Part shown: in pieces, positions 1-10,849 of the stretch
How positions within the stretch are numbered: the stretch's first letter is position 1
Layout: each line of letters starts with the position of its first letter
Assembly: GCA_018136815.1 (NCBI GenBank)
Contig: CM030939.1
Span: 4,209,419-4,273,418 of the forward strand
From: Isochrysis galbana
Lineage: Eukaryota > Haptophyta > Isochrysidales > Isochrysidaceae
Direction: 5' to 3'
DNA: 64,000 nt
Position numbers and translations under genes: made by a program
The notes under the pieces: model-generated
Told to the model about the DNA's origin: nothing
The model's input: only the letters and a program-made list of their open reading frames with translations
The model's database searches: none

Positions 1-2294
1 TCCTTGGGGTCTTGCTCCGGATCGACGAAGTCGCCCGTGTAAAGCGAGGCAAGGATTGACATGAGCTCCTCGTCGAGGGCGTGGATAGAATTATCCAAGT
101 TCGAGCCGAAACCGGCCATTTTTGCCTGGATGGCTTCCTCTGCCTCAATGATCTTGTCTGCGAAGTTCTCGCGGGTTTCCTTGAGGTTGTCCTTCTTCAC
201 CGAGTCCGACGCCGGAATTTTCACGTCGAGCTGATCGAGGAGCTCGTACATGTCGACCACCTGGCCCGCTCGCTCGTCGAGATCATCTGCCTCGGCCTTG
301 ATCATGTTGACCATCTCGCAGTGGTCCGCAAAGTCTCGCAATGAGCGTGGTTGCTCTGTCAGATCGCGCATCTTGGTCGTGTACTCATGCAAGGAGTTGG
401 CTGCACGATCGCGAGCGACGGTGAGCAGGAGGCTACGGCACTTGTCAAGCGCCCTGGTGGTCACGGGGACCAACGCGTTCTTGAGCGTCTTGGAGTCGAT
501 TAGCAGGTTGCGCTCGGTGCCAAAGAGCTTCATGCGGTCGAGCTCTCGACTCCAACGATTAAGCTGCCCTGTGTCGTTCTTGAAGGCGGCAAACGTCTCC
601 GCAACCGTCGCTGTCGCTTGCTTTTCGGCGTACGCATCGAAGTTCCAATACTCGCCAAAGATGTGGATGACGCGGTATTCTTCGAAAATCTGCGAGTAGT
701 CCCTCGCGCGCTCGAAGTCGTCCGTCAAGCACTGCTCCGCCTCGCGCTGCACCCTCTCAAAGCGCACCGACTGCCGCACAATCTTGGAGACATCAGGGCC
801 CTCGATGCGCCCTGTGACGAAGTAGGGCTTAAAAGGCCGCATGTACAAGAGGCGGGGCACGGCGTGCACCGTCGCCACCATGCCCTCAAGCATTGCAGAG
901 ATGGCCGAGTGAAAGTGCTCCAGCGGTGGCGAGAAGGTGATCTCGTTCGACCCAAAGTCGACAGATGTGACCCACACGCCATTCTTCTGTCGTGGCTGAT
1001 ACAGCCCATCGAGGAAGCCCTCTGCTGTCTCGACGACAAGCACGTAGCATGCCGACACTGCCATATAGTCGGTGAGCCGGATGAAGTCACCCAACATCTG
1101 CGCCTCCGTCTGCGCCTGGCGTACAGCCGCCGCGCGGTCTGCAGCCTCCTTCTTGGCAGCAGCCATAGACTGGGTTTTTTTCTTTTTGAGCGGGTTGAGG
1201 GTGGCGGCTGTGGCATCATCGGTCGCGGGCACCACGGTGGAAGCGGTGTCGTCGCTTATCTTGGCGCGTGTGGCGACGTCCTTGCAGACCTTTTCTATCA
1301 GCGCCTGAAGTTTGTCGACGATCTGCTCGAAAGCTTTGGCTGCGTGAGCACGCGTCTGAGTCTGTTCATCCATAAACGGGTCGATTGAACCAGCATTGAC
1401 AGCCGTGGGCGGCGTGAGCAGCTTGGTGTTCTCGCCAGTGCGCAGCTCGTAGCAGAGCGCGTTGATCTCGAGCAGTGTGCGGCTGAAGGCGGTGCGTGCG
1501 ATGAAGAGGCGCTTGGCGAGCTGACGCCGCACGTTGCAGTACAGCTTGTGTCGCATGTTTGCGCGCCACAGACGGAAGATCTTTGCGGCGAGGTAATGCC
1601 GGAAGAAGCGTATCGACTGCAGCACGTTGAAGAAGGTGGACTGCTCCATCCATGCAGAGAGGGACATGAACTCGGACGGCTGCGACGTGCCGAAAGCGTG
1701 CGCCACGCCGTTCGCCGACATGGTGAAATACTCCGCCTCTACCTCCTCACGACCCACCACCACCAGATCATATGGCCGGAAGTTATCGCCCGTCTTGGCG
1801 CGGTTGAGGTAGACAAACTTGACGGGCGTGTGGTTGCCGCGCCGTGCAAAAAAGTTGGCCGCGTCTTCACCCGTCTTCAGCTTCGACTCCTCGCCCGCCC
1901 CGTCGATGTCGTTGTCGGGCACAGTCGCGTCTGAAGTCGATCCGGCGGCGTCGGCAATCGGCGCGAGTCGCTTGCCTGCGCTCACTCTGCTACGGGAGGA
2001 GACCAAGGCAGTGAGCTCCTCTGAGGGCCGCTGTATGTTGGGCAGGTCGTAGTCGTAGAGCTCCTCGATCTTGAAGCTGTACAGCGAGGGCTCCCCCTCT
2101 GGCGGCGGGCGGAGTGTGCTAGGGTCCCCTGCCGGCAGCGGCCGTCGGGTCTGCCTGCGTTCGGTGGCCTCGAACCGGATGGGGATGCGCTCTTGCGGTG
2201 GGAGGTGCGGGAGGTGTGAGAGCGGTCCCACCTCCACTTTTGGCACAGGCTGCTCGCCCGCCAGCGGCGCGAGCCAGCGAGGCTTGCTCGACAT
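1..2294 (-). CDS. Axonemal-type dynein heavy chain, N-terminal exon (partial)
   Basis: One open frame of about 764 codons runs leftwards from the ATG at 2294 to the window edge with no stop and no visible intron. Known role of the family: dynein heavy chains are the motor subunits of axonemal arms; this part is the cargo/tail end, and the AAA motor would lie beyond the left edge. Seen: a low-complexity N-terminus (about 1-150), a basic helical stretch near residues 240-280 (FFRHYLAAKIFRLW), then tail-type sequence with WVTSVDFGSNEITFSPPLE and FHSAISAMLEGMV, the pattern found before the linker in axonemal heavy chains. Start choice: first ATG after a CT/GA-rich leader. The paralogue (inner-arm monomeric type or another) cannot be decided without the motor. 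The presence of the gene implies a flagellate life stage (inference). Confidence 0.85.
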   Translation of the reverse strand, partial: MSSKPRWLAPLAGEQPVPKVEVGPLSHLPHLPPQERIPIRFEATERRQTRRPLPAGDPSTLRPPPEGEPSLYSFKIEELYDYDLPNIQRPSEELTALVSSRSRVSAGKRLAPIADAAGSTSDATVPDNDIDGAGEESKLKTGEDAANFFARRGNHTPVKFVYLNRAKTGDNFRPYDLVVVGREEVEAEYFTMSANGVAHAFGTSQPSEFMSLSAWMEQSTFFNVLQSIRFFRHYLAAKIFRLWRANMRHKLYCNVRRQLAKRLFIARTAFSRTLLEINALCYELRTGENTKLLTPPTAVNAGSIDPFMDEQTQTRAHAAKAFEQIVDKLQALIEKVCKDVATRAKISDDTASTVVPATDDATAATLNPLKKKKTQSMAAAKKEAADRAAAVRQAQTEAQMLGDFIRLTDYMAVSACYVLVVETAEGFLDGLYQPRQKNGVWVTSVDFGSNEITFSPPLEHFHSAISAMLEGMVATVHAVPRLLYMRPFKPYFVTGRIEGPDVSKIVRQSVRFERVQREAEQCLTDDFERARDYSQIFEEYRVIHIFGEYWNFDAYAEKQATATVAETFAAFKNDTGQLNRWSRELDRMKLFGTERNLLIDSKTLKNALVPVTTRALDKCRSLLLTVARDRAANSLHEYTTKMRDLTEQPRSLRDFADHCEMVNMIKAEADDLDERAGQVVDMYELLDQLDVKIPASDSVKKDNLKETRENFADKIIEAEEAIQAKMAGFGSNLDNSIHALDEELMSILASLYTGDFVDPEQDPK

Positions 2295-3843
2295 GGCGCC
2301 TGGGGAGGTGGCGACCCTCCTTCCCTCCCTCTCCCTCTCTCTCTCTTCCCCCCTCTCCCTCTCCCTCCCTCTCCCTCTCTCCCTCTCGCTCTCCTCCCGC
2401 TGTTACTCTCTGGCGGGCGGCGGATAGCAACGCCCCGCCGAGAGCCGCGCGGGGGGGGGGGGGGGGAGTTGTTTTATTTTACGCTCAGCCCCGCTGCGCT
2501 GGGGGGAGGCGAGTTGTGTTTTTGCGCCTCCCCCCATTCCATTCACCCCCCCTTGCCGCGCAGGGGGTACGAGTACGATGAGTGAGTTTTGTTTTGTTGC
2601 GCCCTGCCGCGCCGTGGTAGGCGAGTTGGGAGTTGTTGAATTGTTTGTTTGTTGTTTAGTTGCGGTTTGTTAATGCCGGTTCTCCGCATAGGAGACTGGC
2701 GCTTCGCGGCTTCACGGCCTTGCGGTCACCGGTCACATCACTATACTTCAACAGCTCACAGCTCACAGATGGTCCGGCAGTACGCAGTACAATTCTCATG
2801 TCAGTCTCACAAGTCTGCTCACTCAGCCAAGATCAAGATCCAAGACAACTTGGTCCAAGATCTCAGGTGTTGGACTTTAAGGTTTAATTAAGGGTCGTAT
2901 TCGTATGTTGATGTTGATAGAAATAGAGAAATTTGAAAAAGCTCCATCTCCATGCACCATACAAAAACTACTAATACTACACAATAATATATTATATTGT
3001 ATATTGTACATGTACTTGATACTGATACTTGGAGAGCTCTAACTCTAAGCTCTGAGTACTGAGTAAGCTTATACTACTTATAGCTTATAGATATAGAGTC
3101 GTTCTCATGGGTCATAGGTCATAGGAGAGGCGCCTCGTTCCCTCGTTCCCTCCCCATCACTCAGGCTCCAATGCTCCAATTCACCTTCGGGGGGCCTGTC
3201 GGTCACGCATCACGCTCATGCTCCGACACTTCCATTTGGTGTAAAGCTGACGCTGACGAGCTGACTCGGACTGAGCCCTGAGCCCCCATCAACCCTCAAC
3301 CCCGCCCAGAACCCTTGTGCCTAGTGGGCGCGGGCCGCGAGCCGCACTCCCGCGCGCCCACACGGGCCTGCCCTCGAGCTGACACCCCCCCCCCCCCCTC
3401 CCATTCCCATCCTTGGTCGCCAGGCAGACAGAGACAGAACACAGGGGACGCTGGACGCTGGACCTTTGACCGGCGAGGCTGAATAAGGCATAAGGCAAGT
3501 GAGGAGCGGACTTTTGAAGTGCAGATACCGCGAGGGGGCATCCGCGCGGCACCCGTCCCCTCTGCCTTCCCTCCTCTCTCCCTCGTCTACTGGCCCTCCC
3601 CCCCCCTCCCCTCTCTCCCCCCCTCTTCCCTCCTCGCCCCCTCTCTCTCCCTCTCTCCATCTGCTACCTTCCCGTCTCGGATCTTTTCTCTCTTCCCAAG
3701 CCCTCTTCCTTCTCATATCAAACTTCCCCTTCTCCTCCTCTCTTCTCTTCTCCCTCTCGCAGTGTCTCCCGTCTTCCCACCCCTCCCCCCACCCCCTCCA
3801 CACACCTCATCCCTCATCCCTCTGCCCCAACCACCTCTCCCGG
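2295..3843. promoter_or_regulatory. Divergent intergenic region between dynein and Agenet genes
   Basis: About 1.55 kb separates the two divergent start codons. It holds a CT-rich tract at 2325-2400, a G-run at about 2451-2466, an AT-rich island at 2880-3110 and a strongly pyrimidine-rich stretch at 3560-3840 just before the Agenet ATG. I see no convincing TATA box and no further gene. It probably holds both promoters and 5' leaders (inference). Confidence 0.4.
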
Positions 3844-6800
3844 ATGGCGGCGATGGAAGAGGGTGAGGCAGTTGAGTTCTCACCCGAGAATGGCATCTTC
3901 GAGCAGTGCACCCTTGCCTCTCACCCCTCAGAGAGCCTTCTTCTCCTCTGCCGCAAGGCCGACCCAGCTGCCCAACCTTTCGAGGCTTCTCTCTCCGCCG
4001 TGCGGCCCACACCTCCGCCGACGCCCGCGGACTTCTTCTCGCGACTTGTGGTCGGTACCATTGTCGAGGCCGCCACGCCCGAAGGCTGGGCGCGGGGCCG
4101 CTGGCTCGAGCCAGTGCCAGGATCAGCGGCACCGCTTAGCGTCAAGCTTGAAGCGGACGGGATGGTCACCTCGGTAACAGAGGCCGACGTGAGACCAGCA
4201 CGCGATTGGGTGGATGGGCAGTGGAACTTACTCGTGCAACCGGAGCCTGCGCCGCCGCCCGAGCAACAAGCCCCCGCGGCCAACGTCAAGATGTCTGACG
4301 CTCCGGCAGACAGCCCTGAGCCCGCAGCTGAGATGGAGCAGCAGCCGGCCACGTCGGTCACCTCTGCCAACGCCGACACGTCGACGAATGCTGAATCATC
4401 CACCGACATGCAGCAGCAGCAGTCCGCAACATCTGCGCAATCCAATGCCGAAGCTCCTGGCTCTTCACCTTCGGCATTTTCACCAGACGCCATGGCATCC
4501 AACGGCCCAGATGCTTCGACAGGAGAGTCAGATTCAACTGAAGCGAAGCAGCAGCTAGATCCTGAGTTGAATGCGGAGGTTTCAAAAGACCTGCCCGTCA
4601 AATTGCCGATGCCCACCGTTGATGAGGCGCGCCAAATGTACCCAGCCGGCATGTCTGCCGAGGTCACCTCGTTTGAGGAGGGACTGCGTGGCTCGTGGTA
4701 CCCTGTCCAGATCGTTGAGTCTGCCAACGACGCGGGTAACGTGCGTGTCCGCTACAAGATGAGCGGTACCAACGGTTCCGAAGAAGAGATGGTCGCAAGC
4801 AACCGGCTGCGACCACTACCGCCTGAGATCCCAACCGCGCACACCAAACCCCTAATCGTCGTTGGCGACAAATTGGAGCTCTTCTACAAGCAAGGCTGGT
4901 GGGACGTTGTGGTCCTAGAGCTTCGGAAGACGAGCTTCGTGGTGGTAGCACCGGAATATGAAAACAAGCACACGGCTTTCGCCAAGAATTTACGTCCACG
5001 ATGGTCGTTTGACTTGAACTCGCTCAAATCTGACCCCGCGTCCAAGGGGTGGTCATTGCAGGTGGGCGGTCGCTGTTTCACCCTTGCGGAGTGGGATGCA
5101 AAGCTAGCTACAGAGGAGGGTTTAAGTGCCAACGAGGCAGCAATGGTGGAGGGCGAGAGGGAAAGCATGCAACCCTTGTCAGCAGAAGCCATGTCAATGG
5201 CAGCTGAGTCGATGGCGCGTGAGGCTCAGGCCGAGGCAGACGAAGAAGCCGCGCTCGACTCTGAGGCGCTGGACATGCGGGTGCAGCACTTCCGTTGGGG
5301 GATGGCGGTCGAGGTATGCGTGCACGGCAAGCTGCACTTCAGCTGCCACGCACCTGCGCGCGGACACACCGCTCTTGCTCTGCACGCTCGCCACCGCCCG
5401 CCCACTGCTCTGCGGTGCACCTGAACAGCCGGCGTCAGCCGTACGCAGGTCCGGCTCTTGGAGGAGGAATACTCGGGAGCATGGCGTCCCGCTGAGGTGC
5501 TCAAGGCGTTGCCCAACAGCCATGAACTCATTGTCTCCTTATTAGATGAGGAAGGAGACACGTGCGGCACGCGCCAGACGGTGCGAGTTGCGCGGTGTCG
5601 GCCAGCGCCGCCGAGACTTGAGGACGAGGCATTAGCTGCCTGGGTCGAGAGCCTGTCTCCCGGAGGAGCGCTTGAATTTTGGTGAGTGTGCGCCGCTTCC
5701 ATTGTGCTCGAATGGGTGGCGCCATAAAGATGGCCACCTTTCGCATTTTGCCTCACCTACAACTCGCGCCGTATGAGAGGATTCTTCCGGCAGAGAGGCA
5801 AATCACATGCACTCTTCCCCTAAGCGGCATCGGGTGCCCGTCCTGTCGTCGGCTCCCGCGCCCAATCTCCTTGCTGTGCTCGCCATTCGATGCTTGAACG
5901 TGTGACACCCTTGCTTCCATATAGGTATGACAACGCGTGGTGGAAAGTCGAGCTCGAATCGCGTTACTCTAATTCGGTCATGGTGAAGTCGTCGGCATAC
6001 AGATCCCGTCACCGCGCGCCCCTTACCCACGTTCGGCCCCGCTTCATTTGGCGGTCGCCCACACGCGGATGGGCTTATGCCCAAGGTGGTGCTCAGATGG
6101 AGCTGCCAATAACTGATGTCATTATGGCCCATCAGCGTCCACTGCCGTCGCAACCGCAACGTGGAGGCGAAAAGCGCGCCGCCGCTGCCAATGCACGAGT
6201 GCGATCCAAAGCAAGTGGTGGCCGCGGTGGTGGCCGTGGCCGTGGCGGTCGTGGTTCCAAGGGGCGTGTCGTGAGCAACGTGAGCCAACTAGCTATGCCA
6301 TGTCCTGTGGCCGTTGGGGAAATCCTCGAGGTGGAAGTGGCCGAGGAAGACAGCTCGGAGGAAGTTTCTTGGAAGCCATCGGAGGTGCGATGAACTGACG
6401 ATGCCCTAACCAGGCTGAGGGCAAGCGAACTGACGTCATCCTATTTCTGATCGGACCATCTGCCTATTAGTAGGGCAGACCGGCGTAATCCTATAGTCGT
6501 CACCATGCTTGCTTCTCACTGCGTCCACAGGTACGCGAGGCGCTCACTTCCGGCCGTTTCATCGCGTGCGTCAATGGTGACGAGGACTTCTTGGAGGAAT
6601 ACGGGCCCGAGGACGAGGGTAGAGAATGGCGAAAGCTCGCCGATCAAAAGGTAAGACCGACAAGCACATAAGACAGCGGGTGATACTCAGCAGGCGCAAA
6701 CTCGCTATGCTTCCTGGCAGTCGTTCGTCTTCCAACTCTCGCTCCCGCTCCCCCTCCCACACGTAGGCGGGGAAAGTGGCGTATGCGGCTGCATACAAGA

Positions 6801-7280
6801 TTGCCCAACAGAAAGCCGAAGCGGCAAGAGCGGCCGAGCTCGCCGAGGCAGAAGAAGCTGCAAGACAACAAGTTGAGAAGGAGGCGCTAGCAGCATCACA
6901 GGCAACGATTGCAACCCCAAGTGGAGCGGAGAGGTCCCGTGAGGCACCCTCTGACGAAAGCGACGCGCCTCAGCCAAAAAAGCGCAAAGTCACGTCGTCG
7001 GGAGCTGCGCCCCGCCCGCCGCCCGGAGTCGTCGTTCAGCACAAATTCGGCTTTGGGATGGCAGTGGAGGTTGCGGGCGATGATGAAGGATTTGAGCACT
7101 CATGGTACTCAGCAGAGGTGTTGAAGGTGGCCGCCAAGCTCCTCGTCCGCTACGACTCCCTCTTTGAGGAAGACTCGCGGCGTCCTCTCACAGAGAGTAT
7201 TGAACCAGCACGATTGCGGCCAGTGCCGCCCAAACCACACTCGAACTGGCTCAATGGCGCCAAGCCGGGTTTTGCCATGG
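3844..7280 (+). CDS. Multi-Agenet (Tudor-like) nuclear protein, 5 exons, 3' end lost in gap
   Basis: Exons 3844-5313, 5449-5681, 5925-6384, 6531-6650 and 6767-7280 join in frame at GT-AG introns (135, 243, 146 and 116 bp), giving 932 residues before the N-gap. Agenet/Tudor-type beta modules recur: about 264-325 (GSWYPVQIVE), 340-392 (GWWDVVVLEL), 482-600 (GAWRPAEVL, then EFWYDNAWWKVEL across the exon 2/3 splice) and 853-915 (HSWYSAEVLK). A Gly/Arg-rich patch lies near 665 and a PKKRKV nuclear localisation motif near 831. The family reads histone marks or links chromatin to RNA processing (known for plant Agenet proteins); the partner here is unknown. Start: the ATG at 3844 follows a long pyrimidine tract. 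The open frame upstream to 3499 is Pro/Ser low complexity and was taken as leader. Splice phases and domain continuity support the model. Confidence 0.8.
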
Positions 7281-7380
7281 NNNNNNNNNNNNNNNNNNNN
7301 NNNNNNNNNNNNNNNNNNNNNNNNNNNNNNNNNNNNNNNNNNNNNNNNNNNNNNNNNNNNNNNNNNNNNNNNNNNNNNNN
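7281..7380. other. Assembly gap (100 N)
   Basis: Exactly 100 N, the usual placeholder for a gap of unknown length. It cuts the last visible exon of the Agenet gene. Confidence 0.99.
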
Positions 7381-8035
7381 TTGAATGATGCTCGTTCCTG
7401 GTCGACGGCAATGCAGCTTGAGATCAATAGCTGTGCCGACAGTGTATAGTTCTCAGCACCCAATGACTCCGGGCATTGAGCGACATCAAGAGCTCCCGCC
7501 GGAATATATGGCCCCTGGTTCACAAGTCGTTGTAGAATCCTCTTCGCCGGGTCCCCCTCCTGGCAAGCGAGGGTCAATGGAGGCTGGGCGAACGGAACGC
7601 CACGTGCAGGGGCTTTGTAGAGTGCGTCGCGGAGATCTTGGCTGTCCGGCCTCAGCCGAAGGCCGGTTAGCTCGAACACGCAGACATAAAGACGCTGGCT
7701 GCGCTGCGTGGCCTCCCGCACCGAGCCGCGCCTTGCGAGAGAGAGTGAGACCACGGAGAGTCCCGCGAGACGCGGCCGTCCGTCCAGCTCGTCCATCGCG
7801 CCACTCTGGACACAGCTCCCCAGAGGGGGGGGGGGGGGGGCTTTGGCGCCAAAATTATGGTATCCGGATGGGAGCCCCTCTAGCGGTATCTCGCTCCAGA
7901 AAGGTGGCGAGAGCCTCGCAGCCGCCTCGCCGCCTCGTTCTCCTATTCTCCTAGATGTCAGATCTCAGATCGGAGTGTTTGGGTTTAAGAAAACATTCTT
8001 GAAAAAGGCCGCTATGCTAGTGTAAGTACACCCTC
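7381..8035. other. No clear gene
   Basis: The region between the gap and the LINE fragment contains a G-run at about 7827-7840. A minus-strand frame is open from 7796 to the gap, but it shows no recognised domain and no splice support. It might hold the 3' part of the Agenet gene, but nothing in it resembles an Agenet module. Confidence 0.4.
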
Positions 8036-8039
8036 CCCT

Positions 8040-8640
8040 GGGCTCTCGTGTCCATCGATCGCCTCCGCCTCATCCATCATCCACTCCCTCCTTCCCGCTC
8101 CCCCCCTCATTCCTTGTTCTTCGGTTTCGGGGGGTCGGCCCACGTGCACTACCTTGGGCCTAGGGTTGGGAGGGGGGTGAGACGGGCCTTTTGTGGCTTT
8201 TTTGGTTCGTGGCGCACCCGTGCGCGCCGCATTGTGATGGCCCAGCCACACGGCTTCCCTCATGGTGGTATGCATTCCCGGGCGTTTCGCCTTCTCCGCC
8301 CGTCCGCCCGGGGTGCTATCCTTGGTCACTCGTGTGTTTTTTGACTTCATGTCTGACAGCGTGTTCAATTCCAAGTCTCTCTGCCAGTCTCAGAAGGTTG
8401 GGGCTCGGTTGTAGTTCGTCATTGTCTACGTGTTCGAATAGCGGTAGCGGTAGCGGTCGGAAGTTGCTGACGTCGATGCGTTTTTTCGGCTGCCTACCCA
8501 GGTCGGCTTGGTTGGGCTCTTCTGGAGGCGTCGGTGCTGTTGCCGAAGTGGGCTGCTTTGCATAGATAGTGTGGCGAATCTCGTTATTACTCTTTTTAAC
8601 ACGTAATCGCTGTGAAAATCTATGTTATCGAAGTGGGCCA
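8040..8640 (-). mobile_element. 3' fragment of an L1-like LINE
   Basis: Read on the minus strand, this matches the C-terminus of the LINE at 17.4-20.2 kb: FHSDYVLKRVITRFATLS aligns with its FSEESILIRTIERYTTLS, and GRQPKKRIDVSNFRP aligns with GRQPKKRIDISDLRP, ending at a stop near 8329. The two matching stretches are in different frames, so the copy is decayed by at least one frameshift. The 3' UTR (to about 8040) keeps the motif CCCGAAACCGAAGAA seen in the other copies. It is 5'-truncated. Divergence suggests an older copy than the 17.4 kb one. Confidence 0.8.
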
Positions 8641-8796
8641 CCCTAAGCCGCGTTCCATCGAATATGGGACAGACTTGTTTGAGCCATCGACTGTCCCCAT
8701 CCCCGTTTATAATGTATTAAAATTTAACACTCACTTCTATGTACAATAAAATCGATCTACGGTAACGAAACTTTAAACCCATACAAGGTACATTGG

Positions 8797-9477
8797 TCAG
8801 ATGAAGGGTTTGGTGATGCCTCCCCACTCCACCTGCTTCTTCCACGAGGGGCGGTCAGTCTCGCAGTTAGTGCAGATGCCATTCCACTTTGCAAACTTGT
8901 CCTGTGTGTAGACCACGTGTTTTCCGCGGTAGGCGTACAGGACCTCACACGCCTTGGGAGGTGTGCGATAGGGGCGTTGGAGTTGATTCGCGACTGACAT
9001 GACAAACTTTTGCGTGCCGGATGTGTCAAAGCATTGGCGGAGGTATTCCTCGACCCCTCGGGAATGTTTGTTGAGGTAGACGCTGACGGGCATGGAGCCC
9101 TCTTTGGCGACAAAGACGTCGTAGGCGCGGAAGCGCATGCCCCACTTCTCGTTGTCGCCACGTTTGGGGTCGACGAGGAGGTACCGTTCAAAGTTGAGGT
9201 CGCGCATATTGTCTTTTTCGAGGGCGCCGTTGCCGAGAGAGTCGACCTTCTTCTCGAAGAGGATGAAGTCGACGTAGGCTCGCCCCGATTTGTCGTATTT
9301 GACGAGATCGTGCTTGAACAGGTAGCAGAAGCGGCACATGCGGTCGACGACGTCGACGTGGTGCTTCTTGTTTGGGCCGCTGCTTTGCTGTGCTGCGGCG
9401 TTGTCGGCCGCTTGAATGGCAGCAAGGCGCTCGATGTGGTGCTTGATCTGCTCCTTGGTGGCGTGAATCTTGGTCAT
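8797..9477 (-). CDS. Hypothetical protein with two CxxC pairs (226 aa)
   Basis: ATG at 9477, stop at 8797; 226 residues, single exon. Not recognised. Seen: a charged N-terminus (KEQIKHHIERLAAIQ), a CRFC pair near residue 49 and a CTNC pair near residue 203, spaced like a possible split zinc-binding site, and a mixed alpha/beta-like body. Upstream on the same strand and in frame is a Pro-Ser-Pro-rich reading of the minisatellite at 9528-9806, but an in-frame TGA at its far end and no ATG inside argue that translation starts at 9477. The next minus-strand ORF (9882-10844) may be functionally linked, or both may derive from a mobile element; this is inference only. Confidence 0.5.
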   Translation of the reverse strand: MTKIHATKEQIKHHIERLAAIQAADNAAAQQSSGPNKKHHVDVVDRMCRFCYLFKHDLVKYDKSGRAYVDFILFEKKVDSLGNGALEKDNMRDLNFERYLLVDPKRGDNEKWGMRFRAYDVFVAKEGSMPVSVYLNKHSRGVEEYLRQCFDTSGTQKFVMSVANQLQRPYRTPPKACEVLYAYRGKHVVYTQDKFAKWNGICTNCETDRPSWKKQVEWGGITKPFI

Positions 9478-9527
9478 TTTGACATCGATGCTGGCCTTGA
9501 GAGCGCGGATCCGCTTCCAGACGGGCG

Positions 9528-9806
9528 ATGGAGGAGGAGGAGACGGAGGAGGCGGAGATGGAGGAGGAGGAGACGGAGGAGGAGGAGATGGAGGAGGAGG
9601 AGATGGAGGAGGAGGAGACGGAGGAGGAGGAGACGGAGGAGGAGGAGACGGAGGAGGCGGAGATGGTGGCGGCGGAGATGGCGGTGGAGGCGACGGAGGA
9701 GGCGGCGAGGGCGGAGGCGGCGAGGGCGGAGGAGGAGAAGGTGGTGGCGGTGAAGGTGGTGGCGGTGAAGGTGGTGGCGGGGAAGGTGGTGGCGGGGAAG
9801 GTGGTG
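9528..9806. repeat. GGA-rich minisatellite (12-15 bp units)
   Basis: About 280 bp of degenerate units around GGAGGAGGAGACGGA, shifting to GGTGGTGGCGGGGAA towards the right. All three plus-strand frames stay open because the repeat lacks stop codons, so long ORFs here (poly Gly-Asp, poly Glu, poly Arg) are not evidence of genes. On the minus strand one frame reads as PPPPSP repeats, as in algal cell-wall linkers, but it has no start codon. Confidence 0.9.
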
Positions 9807-9881
9807 GTCAGGGGCGTCGTCTCGGATGCAGGTGTCTCGATCAAAGACAATCTGCAGCCTACCATCAAGGCTACCGGGCTC

Positions 9882-10844
9882 TCAGCTGCGCGTAAAGAAG
9901 AGTGCGACATGGCGTGCGCGCGTTGGATTGTCAAGTCCGCTCGGCCGCTGACTCTTCCTGAGACCGACGAGCCTTTTCGCGATATGATCAAGGCGATCAC
10001 CCGTGGCGCCTGGGAACCGCCTAATAGGCGGAACGTGACGGACCACATTCTCAAGCTCTCTGGTCAAGGACAGCTTCGTGTGCAAGCATGGTTTCAGGCC
10101 ATGGTCATAGACGGCGTCAAACCCTCGATAGCGCGAGGCGTGGGCTACTTTGGACACGAAGGTGCCCGACTCACCTTCGAGCTTCATACGCTCGCGGTTC
10201 CCTTTCAGAAATGTGAGCCCTTCTTTCTCCACTGCTTTGACCAGGGTGCTCAGTGTGATTTTCGAGGCTTGCGCTAGGCCGTCGGCTTCCACTACGAAGT
10301 GGGCTGCGACATCTTGAAGGGCCTCATACAGCGCCTTCCGTGATGAGGTGCCCTTCTTGCTGATTTTGTTCTCGATCGTCTCGATTTTGATTTGGACCGC
10401 GACGTCAACTTGGTGGACTCGGATGGTGGTTTGAAGCCCATAGCGGGCCTGAAATTGTTGTGCGCAGTCCTCGATTTCTGCTATGTGCCATGGGCCCCGC
10501 AGGGAGCGTGACCAGAAGTCCGGCTCGGGGTCGACGCCCTCAAGCTCGAGTAGGAGCTCAATGATGGCCGCGTAGACTGTTGTTTCGTGGAGCACCAGGT
10601 CGCCCGCCTGGCTGAAGGAGAGGTCATAGATTGCGTCAGTGTCTGCTTGTTGGCTTTCTTCTTCAGAGTCTGGTTCCTGAGGGATGAGCCCGGGCGGGGT
10701 GGTTAGTGGTGTCGTGAGGGTGCGTGTGTGAGAAGGCAGAGGCTCTAGCTCTGTAGGATGGCTGGGTTTGGGTGTTGTGGCTGGTGTTCCCGTGTTGTGA
10801 GGTCTGAGATGTAGGGTGCTTTCAAGCGTCAGGCAGTCTGTCAT
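9882..10844 (-). CDS. Hypothetical protein (320 aa)
   Basis: ATG at 10844 (MTDCLTLEST), stop at 9882. Not recognised. Residues 1-70 are Thr/Pro-rich and disordered-looking, followed by an acidic patch (PDSEEESQQ). From about 80 on it is helical and soluble in character (HETTVYAAIIELLLEL, then KIETIENKISKKG), and it ends with a basic tail. No membrane segment or signal peptide. The frame stays open a further 29 codons upstream into a GC-rich repeat, so the ATG at 10844 is preferred. Its 226-residue neighbour follows 405 bp downstream on the same strand. Confidence 0.45.
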   Translation of the reverse strand: MTDCLTLESTLHLRPHNTGTPATTPKPSHPTELEPLPSHTRTLTTPLTTPPGLIPQEPDSEEESQQADTDAIYDLSFSQAGDLVLHETTVYAAIIELLLELEGVDPEPDFWSRSLRGPWHIAEIEDCAQQFQARYGLQTTIRVHQVDVAVQIKIETIENKISKKGTSSRKALYEALQDVAAHFVVEADGLAQASKITLSTLVKAVEKEGLTFLKGNRERMKLEGESGTFVSKVAHASRYRGFDAVYDHGLKPCLHTKLSLTRELENVVRHVPPIRRFPGATGDRLDHIAKRLVGLRKSQRPSGLDNPTRARHVALFFTRS

Positions 10845-10849
10845 GGTGT

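Noticed and set aside
81-1934. Plus-strand open frames of 87-256 codons
   Set aside because: They lie opposite the continuous dynein heavy-chain frame and are antisense shadows.
3499-3843. Upstream extension of the Agenet frame to an ATG at 3499
   Set aside because: The added 115 residues are Pro/Ser low complexity from a pyrimidine tract; more likely leader.
9528-9895. Poly Gly-Asp, Glu-rich and Arg-rich plus-strand proteins
   Set aside because: All three frames stay open only because the GGA minisatellite has no stop codons.
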